DNA of 64,000 bases from Gaeumannomyces sp. JS-464 (lineage: Eukaryota; Ascomycota; Sordariomycetes; Magnaporthales; Magnaporthaceae), in NCBI GenBank assembly GCA_002197995.1, contig NGZR01000001.1:806001-870000 (forward strand), written 5' to 3'. Shown piece by piece: positions 9,890 through 20,975 of the stretch (position 1 is the first letter of the stretch; the number at the start of each line of letters is the position of its first letter). The position numbers were made by a program, and so were the translations under genes. Under the pieces are notes generated by a model that was not told where the DNA came from, did no database searches, and saw only the letters and a list, made by a program, of their open reading frames with translations.

Positions 9890-12406
9890 ATGGTCTACTC
9901 CAAAGGAGTGCTCGCGGGCGCGCGCCCTCGCCGGCCTCGCCAGCCTGGGCGAGGCGCGTCGCTGTGGTCGACGAAGCGGCGCGCACGGGTTCAGGGGCTG
10001 CACGATGACAAGTACATCCTCAAGACGGCCTACCTGCTCGGAACGGTAGGCTCGGGGCCATGCCGTTCGGGCCGCCAGGGGCCGAGAGGCTAGTCATCAA
10101 CGTCGACTCGCTCTGGTCCGGCGGGCCGTTCGAGTCGGCCGACTACCGGGGCGGAAACCCGCTGGCGTCCAAGGCCGACGCCCTCCCCGCCATCCGCGAG
10201 CAAATTTGGAAAAACGGAACTGGCGGTAAGGTCTTCTTCATATTAGCGACTCTGACCAGGGGCACCCAATTTCCCAGCGGCTGACCTCAACCCCGTCGTC
10301 CTCTCCAGACCTCTCCCCTCTCCTAGGCTCGGGCGCCTACTATGGCGCGTACCGGGTCCTGGGCAACTTCACCATCGACATCGGGGCGTCGCGGCAGCCC
10401 CGTTCACCGACTACCGGCGCAGCCTGGACCTGACGACGGGCGTGCACACGACCACGTTCAAGTCCGAGGCCGGCGGCGGCAACGCCAGCTTCTCGACCTG
10501 GGTTTACTGCGACTTCCCGGACCAGGTGTGCGTTTACCGTCGCCGCGACGGGCACCTCGCCGCTGCCCGACGTCAACGTCCGCTTCGACAACGCCCTCGT
10601 GCCCGCCGAGACGTTCAAACGCTCGTGCGGCGACGGCTTCACCCGTGTTAGGGGCATCACCCAGATCGGGCCGCCCGAGGGGCTCAAGTACGACGCAATT
10701 GCGCGCGTCGTGTCGGGCGGCGGCTCGGCGGCGACTACTAGGTGCGGCGGCGAGGGCATGCTCGTCATCTCGGCGCCCGAGGGCCAGAGGTCCGTTTCGG
10801 TCGTCATAGGCCAGCACGGACTTTGACCAGACAAAGGGCAACGCCGCCAGCAACTACTCGTTCAGGGGCGGCGACCCAGCGCCGCTGGTTGAATCCACGA
10901 CGGCCGCCGCCGCCGCCAAGTCGCAGGCGGATCTGCTCAGGGCGCACCTCGACGACTATATAGCCTTGATCGGCGGCTTCGAGCTCGACATCGCCGACGT
11001 CAAGGGCTCGGCCGGTGTCGAGACCGAAGCCCTGATCGCGTCATACAAGGCCGCCGACGCGGCTGGGGACCCGTACCTCGAGGCGATGCTGTTCGATTAC
11101 GCGCGGCACATGGCCGTTTCGTCGTCCCGCGCCAACTCGCTGCCCACCAACCTGGCGGGCCGCTGGACCGAGGAGCTGACGCCCGCGTGGAGCGCCGATC
11201 ATCATGCTAACATCAACCTGCAAATAACTACTGGGTTAACGACCAGACGGGCCTTGGGCCGGCGACGACCCCCGCGCTATGGAATTACATGGAGTTCAAC
11301 TGGGTGCCCCGAGGCAGCGAAACGGCCCGGCTACTGTACGGCGCCGACGCGGGCTGGGTTGTGCACAACGAGATGAACGTCTTTGGGTTCTCGGCCATGA
11401 AGGAGGACGCCAGCTGGGCGAACTACCCGGCGGCCAACGCGTGGATGATGCAGCACGTGTGGGACTACTGGGAGTACAGCCTCAACACCAGCTGGTTCCA
11501 GCGACAGGGGTACCCACTTATCAAAGGCACTGCCCAGTTCTGGCTGTCTCAGCTGCAGGAGGACAAGTGGTTCAACGACGGCAGCCTGGTCGTGAACCCG
11601 TGCAACAGCCCGGAGCATGGCCCGACAACCTTTGGCTGCACCCACTACCACCAGGAGATCCACCGGACCTTGTACACGGTGCTCGCGGGCGCCGAGGCGG
11701 CGGGCGAGACGGACGCGGCCTTTCTGGAGTCTGCGCGCGCGGCGCTGGCGCGGCTGGACAAGGGCGTGCACCGGTCCGACTTTGGCGGGCTTAAAGAGTG
11801 GAAGATACCCGACAGCTACGGCCTGCCGAGAGCAGCGACCACCGGCACATGTCGCACCTCGTCGGCTGGCACCCGGGCTACTCGGTCTCGGGCCTGCTGG
11901 GCGGGTACGCCAACGGGACAATCCAGGCCATGGTGGAGGCGTCGCTGCGCAACCGCCGGACGCCGCACCAGGGCGGCTGGAGCAAGGTCGTGCGGGCCGC
12001 CCACTGGGCGCGCCTCAACGACACGGCCGAGGCGCACGGCTACCTGCGGTCTGCCATTGACAGCAACTTTGTGGCCAACGGCCTGAGCATGTACTCGGGG
12101 CTCGAGGAGCCGTTCCAGATCGACGCCAACTTTGGCCTCGGCGGCGCCATCCTGAGCATGCTCAACGTCGACCTGCCCGCGCCCGAGGGTGCCGGCCCGT
12201 CGGCCCCGAGGTCCGTCGTGCTCGGCAACGCGATCCCCAAGGCCTGGGGTGCTGGGAAGGTCAAGGGCCTGCGGATCCGGGGCGGAGGGAGCGTCGACTT
12301 TGAGTGGGACTCGGATGGCCTCGTCACGCGCGCCACGCTCTCGGGTTCCAAGACCAAGGTGAGGCTGGTTAACATGAGGGGAGACGTGCTGGCCGAGAGC
12401 GCGTAG
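9890..12406 (+). CDS. Glycoside hydrolase family 95 alpha-L-fucosidase, frame disrupted at six or more sites
   Basis: GH95 enzymes remove alpha-1,2-linked L-fucose from glycans; this one is probably secreted. The sequence has the N-terminal domain motifs [14 protein letters not shown] and [12 protein letters not shown], then the (alpha/alpha)6 barrel with [37 protein letters not shown] and [16 protein letters not shown]. The NIN, SPE and DANFG motifs are those I associate with the active site. An 83-nt intron (10226-10308) lies after KNGTG. The start is uncertain: ATG 9890 shares the frame of SLWSTK, but the hydrophobic signal-like segment ([12 protein letters not shown] type) is in another frame. 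Frame changes are inferred at about 10040, 10383-10386, 10536-10539, 10808-10814, 11224-11227 and 11823-11827. Each sits inside a conserved motif and most fit one missing base. Total length (about 800 residues) is normal for fungal GH95. Confidence 0.85.
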
Positions 12407-13860
12407 GGCGCTGGACGGGCGTGACAAACAGACCTTGGATGATATACACAGGATAGTAATGATCAAGATGTTGCCTGTGAGAGCTGACCCTAGACGCTGC
12501 CTTGCGTGATATTTACGCTTCGCCGGGCAAGCGCCGGCACCATCCCGCTTGCTGCCCATTAGGCTGGGGCAGGGAATCCGAGTGAGGACACCGTTGTCGA
12601 CGTAGCGATAGGACGTCTTTGCAAAGAGGCAAACATGACAATCAAGCCATCGCCCCTCTCGTCTCTGCCCTTGTCCGTGACGAGAAAAGCCTCGTGGCTC
12701 GGGCGTCAACAATGCACCTGCGTCTTGCTGAGTCTTCCACTCCCAGACAGGAGAAACAGCCATTCGACAGCAACGGCACGTAGCCGTGTGGCAGACCAGG
12801 GTGTCTTTGCTATAGTCATTGCAGAGTAGAGACACACGTGCATCGCAGACCCATTTGGCTTTGGTCTCTATCTCCAAGGAACTATAAGAAAAGCGCCCGA
12901 GATTCGAAGACCGTCGGGCTCTATACACATGGAGCATGCTGTAGCAGTGGAGGACCCTCCGTCGGCGTCGCCGGGTGCCCTGTAAAACCGTGCTAAGCGC
13001 ACCCGCGACGCCGACGAGGGCGGTGATGCAGATCCCAGGCCGGGACGGCCGGGATCCCCACTCCTTTGCGGCAATAATCCTGTAGCCGTTTTCTCACGCC
13101 TCATTCACACGCGCTATCTCAGCCCTCGAGCTGTCCATCCGCAACTGCCTTGGTCGCCGTCCTGGCGGCGTGGGCGCACGGTAGGAAGCGTCGGGCATCC
13201 CGATCCTCGTCTTCTCTGTCCTTGAATTCAACCCGCAATGCATCAAAGAACGACGACCCAAATACTCTCTGAAGCTTCTCGACGCTTGGGTCATGTTCAA
13301 GGAGCATGGCTGGGCCGACGCAAGGCTCCGTGATGGAGCGGATACAGGGCCATCACTGCATGGCGGGCGGCCCTTCTCCCGGCAACCCTCAGGACGCCCC
13401 CTGGACGCGGTCTCCGCCCAGGCAGAGGCAGCAGATACATTACCGGATGGCCTAGCACCGGCGGCTCGAGGCCGCTGGGCACAGTACGTACGTACGGCTT
13501 GTCTGCTCTATCGCCATCCTCCATCTTCGACTGCGCCCACGCCATCCCGGGCCCGAGTCGGATCCGGGATACACCGTAGCTCCCGGGTGCTCAGCAGACG
13601 TCGAGTCACACCCACACACACCCCGTAAGAGCTCTCGAGCGAGCCGCCATCATAGACGAGGGTGCCGCGCGAGGCCGCCGCCCGAGCCACGGTGTCACAC
13701 GGGGATCTCCGTGGAGGGGTAGCCCCGCAACGGGCACGGGCCACTAGGGCCCGAAATCCTAAATGGATGCCCAACAAGTCCTAAATGCCTAACGCCGGAG
13801 GCCGAGGGGTGCATGTACCTTGTAACTACGTACCTCGCATACGCCACTTTATGGCCTATA
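12407..13860. other. Last GC-rich stretch before the AT-rich block, no recognised gene
   Basis: I find no family here. A minus-strand open frame at 13307-13119 is charged and looks protein-like (VEKLQRVFGSSFF then a KDREDEDRD stretch), so a gene remnant is possible. Small simple repeats occur at 13479-13497 (TACG units) and 13606-13623 (CA-rich). Confidence 0.4.
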
Positions 13861-13920
13861 TAAAAGGGCCTTTTAACGATGGCCACTTTTAAAAATCCTT
13901 TTTTTTAGGCATTTTTTAAA
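13860..13920. other. Compartment border, GC-rich to AT-rich
   Basis: Within about 60 bp, base composition switches from GC-rich gene space to AT-rich sequence dominated by TTTAAA-type words. From here on CpA/TpG is scarce and TpA abundant while CpG persists. That is what RIP, with its preference for CpA, leaves behind. Confidence 0.8.
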
Positions 13921-14109
13921 ACCATAAACAAATTATTATATAATATAAAAATTTATCCTTTTAAACCAGCATTACCTTTTTGTTATAAATAATTTGTTTA
14001 CCATTTAAAATTGCTTGTAAAACTTACCTTTATTTCCTTTTAAATTTAAAAAAAGCTTTACAATAATATTAATTTTTATTTTATTATTATTATCGTTTAA
14101 ACTGGTAAT

Positions 14110-14124
14110 TACTAACGTGGTTTA
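14110..14124 (+). repeat. Fot1-like terminal repeat fragment
   Basis: AACGTGGTTTA at the very edge of the gypsy-A LTR matches the outer bases of the Fot1 terminal inverted repeat seen at 18287 and 58857. It is too short to be sure. Confidence 0.35.
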
Positions 14125-14678
14125 TATTACAATTATAAGCCTGCTTTTAAAGTAGAGCCTTTTAGAGGTGGTTTTAAACAGTAGCGTGTTACAACCGGGC
14201 TTTTACTTTTAAAGTAAAGCTGCTTAAAAACGGTGTTTTAAACAGTACGCTTGTTAAAAGGTTTAGTAAACTTGGTAATAGTAATTTAATTGCTTGCCTA
14301 AAAGGGGTGCTTTAAAGCTAATTTAAGTTAACTAATGCCGAGGCTTTAATTTAAACTACTTAAAACAGTAAAAAACCCATTCTTTATATACGCGATTTTT
14401 TTTACCCTTACTGGCTTTTAGATTTATAGCTTTATTTAAAAATCCAAAAATCTCTTCAAATTTGTAGCTTTATTTAAAAATTTAAAAATCCTTTTAATTT
14501 GTAGCTTTATGTCCAAAAATCTAAAAATCCTTTTGGATTTATAACTTTGTTTTAAAAATCTAAGAATCCTTTTAAATAAGCCCGTTACGTGCTTCCACGT
14601 GTTTTAATAGTGCGGGGTAAAAGCACCGCTTAAAGCCCCCTTATTTTGTGTTTTAAAGCTTGCATACTAGTCGTAACA
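14125..14678 (-). repeat. Gypsy-A LTR (copy 1, 3' LTR)
   Basis: It runs from TATTACAATT to TCGTAACA on the plus strand, which is a mutated TGTTACAA...TTGTAACA end pair. It is related to the LTRs at 51416-51879, 56222-56684 and 59002-59478. It is about 80-90 bp longer because a segment around 14150-14265 (CTTTTAAAGTA...TTTTAAACAGTA) is present twice. Confidence 0.75.
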
Positions 14679-14791
14679 TTAGGTTTCCCCTTTTAAGCTA
14701 AATCCTTTTGGCCATATTTTATTGCCCGCTTTTTATTAATTGGTAAGTACTTTTCTTTTTTACCATTTCCTTCCCCTTTTTAATTAACGCG

Positions 14792-15240
14792 ATGTTTAGT
14801 TAAGTGCGAAAACGTTTTTCGTTAAAAAAAAAACCTTTTAACGTAAAAACCTTTTCGCTTAAATTGTTTTTTTTACCGTCGAAATGCCTTTTTGTTTTTT
14901 TTATTACGAGGTTTTAAAACGTAAAAAGTGTAAACCTTTTTTAAAACTCGTTTCGGTATATGGAATGCTTTAATCGGAATCGCTTAATTGCGGCATTTTA
15001 AACTTTTCCTTTAAACAGTTTCGTTTTATCGGCTTGTAATAATAGCAAATAAAAGCTAAAATTAAAACGGTGGAAAAAACGTCGTATTTGGGATAATAAG
15101 CTCGAACGTTTACGGAAATAAAAACAAATGTAGTTCGAAAGGAAAATGCGCGCGATTTTAACGCGGTGTTAACGTTATAAAAAAGCTGGAACGGGTAAAA
15201 CGGGACGAAACGAAAAAGGAGGTTAAATAAGCTTTTATTA
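14792..15240 (+). pseudogene. Antisense Cys-rich/coiled-coil frame of gypsy-A, copy 1
   Basis: This is collinear with the better preserved frame at 59594-60103. Shared residues include MPFCFFYYEVLKRKKC near the N terminus and RRIWDNKLERLRK in the coiled-coil part. The frame is broken by stops and frame changes. It runs opposite to gag-pol, between the pol end and the 3' LTR. Confidence 0.55.
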
Positions 15241-15319
15241 CGTTTTGTAAACCGTTCGTTCTCGAATTCCCTTCGTTATTTCCGAGCTAAGCCGATTTTA
15301 AAGTCGCTTACGGCCCGAG

Positions 15320-15395
15320 TTTATAGCTTTACTTGGTTTTAGTAAGTTATTTTAACGCAGGTGTTTCGAGTTTAAGTTCGAGTTTTAACATAAAA
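15320..15395 (+). other. tRNA-like segment in gypsy-A copy 1
   Basis: A possible D arm (CTTGGTTTTAGTAAG) is followed by a T-arm-like hairpin CTCGAG-type stem around GTTTAAGTTC at about 15372-15392. It occupies the same place in the element as the tRNA-like segments of copy 3. No full cloverleaf can be drawn, so this is not called as a tRNA gene. Confidence 0.3.
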
Positions 15396-15499
15396 GTTAA
15401 CCTTTTTTTAAAGCTTTTTATTAGTACCTTTTAAAAGTTTTCGCTACTTTTTTAAAGTTGGTTTTTTTAAATGCTTTTTTCGATTTCGTATTTTACTTA

Positions 15500-18284
15500 T
15501 TTAATTAAATAATGTTTAATCCTGTTAATTACGTTTTTATTTAGGATTTTTTCAATTTTATATTTTTTTTTACGTCGATTTTTACTAACTCGTTACTTTT
15601 AAAACCTAGCAGCGCTAGTTCGAGTAAAAAAACGTAAAAAAACCGGGTAGGATTTTATAGTTAGTAATAATCGAAATTTGTAATTAACGTTTAAAACTTT
15701 CCGTATTATTTTAAAAAATCCTAATTTTTTTAATTTAACTTATCGTTTAGTCGTTTTATTTTAATATTACGTTAAAAAAAATAAACGCTATTTTTTTTAA
15801 AAAAATCGGTTTTTTAATTCTTTTTTATTAGTTTAAGTAAACATACGTTATTATAGTTTTTTAAATTTAATTTTAAAATGTTTATGCAATTTAATAAGCT
15901 TTTTTATTTGTATTTCCGATATTAAAATATGCTTTTTTGCTTTAAGCTTTTTATACGTTGTAAACGTAAACCCGTGGTTTGCAAAAAACGGCGTAATTTT
16001 TATATTTTCGTATACTAAATTGTTATACGCGAATTGTGCTATAAAAATAGTTATACCTAATTATTTTATTTGTAAACGTAATAACGTAAATATTATTTTA
16101 TAATTTAATTCGTTCGTTTTATTTATTTATTCGTGTAAAAATAATACGTTATTAATAAAAAATGCTTCGCTTTTAAAATTAACTGTAAGTTTTTTTTAAA
16201 ACTTATTTATAAATAGTTTGTTTTTATTCGTAATTAAACGGTTTAACGTTTCGTATTTCACTATTACGTTTTTAATAAAAACGTATGCCAGCTTTTTAAC
16301 TTTATTACTTTTTTTATATAGTAAAAATAAAGCGTATTTAGTAAGCCTATTTATTACTATTAAAATGCTATTATATTAAACATTCGTTATAAATTCCTGT
16401 ATTTTGGGTAATTTAACGATAAAATTTATAATAACTTTTTGCTATACTTTTTTAAACATTAATAAGGGTTATAATAGCTTATAAGGTTTATATTTGCTAG
16501 TTTTATTTTTTACGCAGCTTTTATAATTTTTAATTGTTTAAAGCATTTCGGCCCGGGTTTTTATAAACCCGTAATGTTATCGAAATCGTTTTTTAAATTT
16601 TGGTTACCTTTTGGTATTTATAAGCCGGTCGCCCGTAAATTTATTGGATTTTTTTAAAAGTTTATTTTTCCCGTTTATTTATTTTAACTAGCGTTCGTTA
16701 TACTAGGATTAGGGATTTATTTAACCTTTTAGCTAAAATTATACGAGTTTGTTTTAATATATCGACTTTATAATTCGGTCGGTAATTAAAAGCATCCACC
16801 TGTTCGTTTTTCAACTTTTTCGATATTCGATCCAAATATCGTAATTTTAAAAAAAACTCGTTTTATCGAATTTGCCGTTTGTTTAAATTTTTGCTAATAG
16901 TAAAATGTAACAAATTTTTATAATTTATATACATTACTATTTAGTATTTAGCTTTGTATAAATACGGGCGCCATTTTTTAAAAGCTCGGATAATCGCAAA
17001 AAGTTTTTTTATCGTAAATTTGTAATTTAATTTTAATTCGTTAAGTTTTTGCGAAAAAAAAGCACACGGGTGCAACTTTCCTTTTTTATTTTTTTATTCG
17101 AGTTATTTTTAATAGCGTAATTTAACGCATCGGTTTTAACCTCGAAAGGTTTTTTCAAGTTTAACATTGCTAATACTGGTTTTTATACTACAACGTCGCG
17201 TAGTAATTCGAAAGCATTTTATTTTTTTTTTTCAACGAAATTAAACGTTATTTTTAGTAAAATTCGTAAATAATGCGGCTTTTTTTACTAAAATTTTAAA
17301 AAAACCGTTTATAAAAGTTTAAAAACTTTAAAAACCTTTGTACTTTTTTAACGTTCGTAAATATAAGCTATTTTTCAACTTTTAAAACCTTTTTAAGGTT
17401 TATAAAAATTTGTTTTAATATAATTACAAACTTTAAAAAAGCAATTTTTTAAATATGCTATACGCATTTTTTTAATTTAACGAAAAGCTTTGCTTTAAGC
17501 AGTTTTTTTTAAAGCACTTTATATACGTATTGCTAATATTTTTTCGCTATTTTTAAAAAAGTTTAAAATGTCGTCCAAATAAGTGAAAGTAAAATGTTAA
17601 AATATTCGTGTAATATATAGTCGATTATTTTTTAAAACGTAATTAGCGCGTTAATAAAGCTAAAAGTTATTATTAAAAACTCGTAATATTTAATTTTATT
17701 TTAAAAGCCGTTAATTAGTTTTAGCCTTTTTTAATTCGTAATAAGCTGTAAACTTTGCGTAAATTTAAAACTGTAAAATACCGGGCTTTTTTAAACATAT
17801 TTTTTAACTTGCTAATAAAAAGAAAAAATATCGATCTTTTATAATAGCTTTGTTTAACGGGCGGTAATCGATGCATATTCGTTTTATTTTGTTTTTTTTA
17901 TCTTTTATAAAATTTTATATCCTATTAAAAAGTTCGAAAGTTTAATAAACCCTTTTTATAAATTTTCCTTTAATTATTTTTTTTAGCACCTTTTACTATT
18001 AAAAGTTAAATTAATACACTTTTTTAATATTTAAATTATGCTTTTAATTTAAGCTTAATTTTAAAATCGAATGGTTTATATTTAAAAAGTACGGTTATTA
18101 AATCCTTTTTAAATAACCGCTAATATTTAAAATACTTTTTCGAAACGTTTATATTTAAATAACGAGTTTTACTCGTTTGTTTAAATTAATATCGCTATTA
18201 AATAATTGCGAATTTATTAATATTAATTACTAAAGCTAATTGCTTTATCCTATTACAGTTATAATTGCCTTTTGTAATATCGCA
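15500..18284 (-). pseudogene. Gypsy-A pol remnant: chromodomain, integrase, RNase H, RT (copy 1)
   Basis: Reading downward on the minus strand, RT lies near 18284-17400 (RICIDYRPLNKAI followed by YSLLRIKKG), RNase H near 17400-16800, integrase near 16700-15700 and the chromodomain near 15640-15500. Stops are almost all TAA/TAG at positions where CAA, CAG or TGG would be expected, the RIP signature. Confidence 0.65.
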
Positions 18285-18286
18285 TA

Positions 18287-18330
18287 ACGTGGTTTACAAG
18301 TGAATAGCGCATATAAACAAGTGGCGCGTT
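18287..18330 (+). repeat. Fot1 left terminal inverted repeat
   Basis: It starts ACGTGGTTTACAAGTGAATA and pairs with the right end at 20101-20144, apart from RIP-type transitions. Confidence 0.85.
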
Positions 18331-18389
18331 TTCCATCGCGATTCGCGTTTTTTATTTCCAATTTTAATTCTTTTATAACCACAAATAAC

Positions 18390-20033
18390 GTCGACATTTA
18401 GCGAAGCTAAAATTGTTTTTGCCGTACGGGTAATCCAATTTAGTTTAACGTTAAATGTGCGTTTAGCAGCAAAAATTTACGACGTTTTTAAAACCACGTT
18501 ACGTTGCTAACGCGCTAACCAATTTGCTTAACGCGATTAGGTGTTTAAATTACGGAAATTAACGGAATTCGAAAAGAAAACGCTTGTTAAATACATATTT
18601 AAGCTGGATTTTCGCGCATTTCCTCCCCGGCCTTTTGGTATTAAAAATATGGTTAACCGATTACTCGCTAAACGCGACGCGCGCGCCGTTAGTAAAAACT
18701 GGGTCGCGAACTTTATTAAACGCCGCGCGGAGCTCGGCACGCGTTAAATTCGAAAATACGACTACTAAAAAGCTAAATGCGAAAATCCCAAGCTCGTTTT
18801 CGCGTAATTCGACTTTATGCGGAATATTATAACTAAATATGGCATTTAAAATAACGACATTTATAATTTCGACGAAACCGGCTTTTTTATAAGCATAATC
18901 GCCGCCGTTATAATTATTACAATATTAAAAAGCCGTAGTAAAGCAAAGCTAATCCAGCTTAACAACCGAAAATAGGTATTATTATTTAAAAGGTTAATTG
19001 TTACGGTTAAGCGGTTTTTCCTTTTATTATCGTTAAAAGGCAATACTATTTGGCCAATTGGTATTCGAAAACCGACTTTCCACGCAACTAGGTTATCGCA
19101 ACGAGCGTTAACGGGTAAATTACGAACGAGCTCGGTTTAAAATGGATTTAGCATTTTAATAAACACATTACAATTCGTTTTACGAGGTTTTATCGTTTAT
19201 TAATGTTAAACGGTTACGAAAGCTACTATTCGACGAATTTCGAGCTTTATTGCTAAAAATATAACATTGTTACGCTTTGTATACCTTCGCATTCGTTTTA
19301 CTTTTTTTAACCGTTTAACGTTAAATGTTTTAGCCTATTGAAAAAAGCGTACGGTTAACAAATCGAAAACCTAATAAAATTGCACGTTAACCACGTAATT
19401 AAAATCGAATTTCTTTCGGCGTTTAAAGCGGCATTTTTTAACTTTATAACCGAAAAAAATATCCAAAAAGGCTTTCGAAAGGCTGGCTTTGCTTTTTTTA
19501 ATCCGAATTTAATTTTGGAAAAGCTGGATGTAAAATTACGAATTTTAATTCCTTTAAGGACGCTTTTAAACAACCCCGAACTTTGAACTTTTAAAACGCT
19601 TCGAACGGCTAAAAAAGCAATTTCGCAATCCAAATATATCAAAATTCGGATTTCCAATTACTAAGGCAGCTTTTTAACTTTTATTTATACAATTATAAAT
19701 TAAATTGCAAAAAGGGCGAAAGCGATAATGCATAGGTAGCCCTTTTTCGAGCCGAGGTATTTACGTTTAAAAAGGCGAATAAAGCATTAAGCAAACGCCG
19801 GAGGGCTAAAAAACACGTGTTCGATTTAAAAAGTTATTTATTATCGACGAAATACGAAATGTGCTGGATTAAAAAGCGCTAAATGAATAGTTATAGCAAA
19901 AAATGCGCGATTAAAAAGGTCCGAAAAAAAGGGCGACGGCGACTCGTCGGCGATATAGCACTTGCGGTAAAACCGGACATAATGCGCGCATTTCTTAGGA
20001 AAAAGTAAAAATATCCGATATATATAATTCCGA
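18390..20033 (+). pseudogene. Fot1/pogo DDE transposase remnant
   Basis: The N-terminal HTH region reads LTEFEKKTLVKYIFKLDFRA and PRPFGIKNMVNRLLAKRDAR, followed by KNWVANFIKRR. The first catalytic Asp lies in YNFDETGF (18856-18879). The C terminus ends in a zinc-knuckle-like CGKTGHNAR equivalent (about 19955-20000). Many TAA/TAG stops and frame changes make it inactive. Confidence 0.82.
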
Positions 20034-20100
20034 GTAGTTTAAATGGATTCCTGGCGTTATTGGGTTAGTATACGTGTCGATTAACTGGAAGTTGGATATA

Positions 20101-20144
20101 AGTGCGCCATTTGCTTATATGCGTTATTTATTTGTAAACCACGT
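20101..20144 (-). repeat. Fot1 right terminal inverted repeat
   Basis: This is the reverse complement of the left repeat with a few C/T and G/A differences. It is flanked by TA. Confidence 0.85.
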
Positions 20145-20420
20145 TATTTAATGCTTAAAGTTTATAATTGCCGGACTTTTTTTAATTGCTAATAGCTTTT
20201 CCTATTAAATTTAACTGGTAGTTTAATTTATTCGTAAATTATGTTTTTTAAATTAAAAAATACTTAAAATAATAACTTTTTTTATATTTATAATATTTAA
20301 GGTAATTTAAAAGTTTTTTTTTGCTAAAATCGAAATTTAAAATAATTAATTTTTATATCGATTTTTCCGTTATTATACGTTATTAATTTCCTTTTTACAA
20401 TATTTAAATTATACGGTTAT

Positions 20421-20655
20421 TATTAATTTACGTAATTTAACGCGTGCATTTAAAAAAAGCCCACGTTTTATAAAGCCGCAAGCTTACGGGCCGTGCGCTT
20501 TTACGAGCTTATAAAAAGGATTTTATAATCCCTTTTTTATAATTAAATTCCTATACGGATATGCATTACTACAAACACTAGTTTTAAATTTATAAATTTT
20601 TGTTTTTTCATTTTAAAAGATTTTCGTGCTTATAAAAGTACTACTCCTATTAACA
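20421..20655 (+). repeat. Copia-1 5' LTR, copy 1
   Basis: It is 235 bp, from TATTAATTTACG (mutated TGTTAATCCACG) to CCTATTAACA. Three relatives are at 34984-35217, 44883-45118 and 57479-57714. Confidence 0.88.
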
Positions 20656-20975
20656 CTAATTAATATTGCTTAAAAAGGTAATATAAATAAGCAAAGTAAA
20701 AGGTTTAACCGTTTAATACCTTTTTTTAAAGCGATTAGGTTAAACGGAAAAACTTAAAAGTAAAAAAATTAAATTCCATTGCTTAATAACGCGTTACATA
20801 CGAGTTAATCGAATAACAAAAGCACTTTTTTAAAGCAAGCGATTAAACCTTTATTTATAAAATTTAAACAATTGTAAAAAAAGCGTTACGTAATCCTTTT
20901 AAACACTTTTTTAAAACAAGCGATTAAACTTTCGGATCGATTACTTAAACGATATTACTCGTTAACCCCTACTAG

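Larger units (their letters stand above)
18287..20144 (+). mobile_element. Fot1/pogo-type DNA transposon, 1.86 kb, complete ends
   Basis: Terminal inverted repeats of about 44 bp begin ACGTGGTTTAC at 18287 and end GTAAACCACGT at 20144. A TA dinucleotide flanks both sides (18285-18286 and 20145-20146), as expected for Tc1/mariner-pogo elements. Length is close to that of Fot1. It sits inside gypsy-A copy 1, whose sequence continues on the right. Confidence 0.88.
14125..20420 (-). mobile_element. Gypsy-A chromovirus copy 1, first part (RIP-degraded, nested insertions)
   Basis: This Ty3/gypsy LTR element on the minus strand includes its 3' LTR (14125-14678), an antisense Cys-rich frame, a chromodomain/integrase region and RNase H-RT. 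It matches copy 3 (59002-64000) collinearly and copy 2 (51416-56684) in opposite orientation. It is interrupted by a Fot1 element (18287-20144) and then by copia-1 copy 1 at 20421. Homology to copy 3 resumes right of that insertion (35223 onwards), which confirms nesting. No frame is intact. Confidence 0.8.

Noticed and set aside
11816..12937. 373-codon minus-strand open frame
   Set aside because: It lies antisense to the conserved C-terminal half of the GH95 gene and has no family signature; GC-rich codons make such shadows long.
13293..13628. Plus-strand 111-codon frame
   Set aside because: No motif, no intron or start context, and its composition matches random GC-rich sequence.
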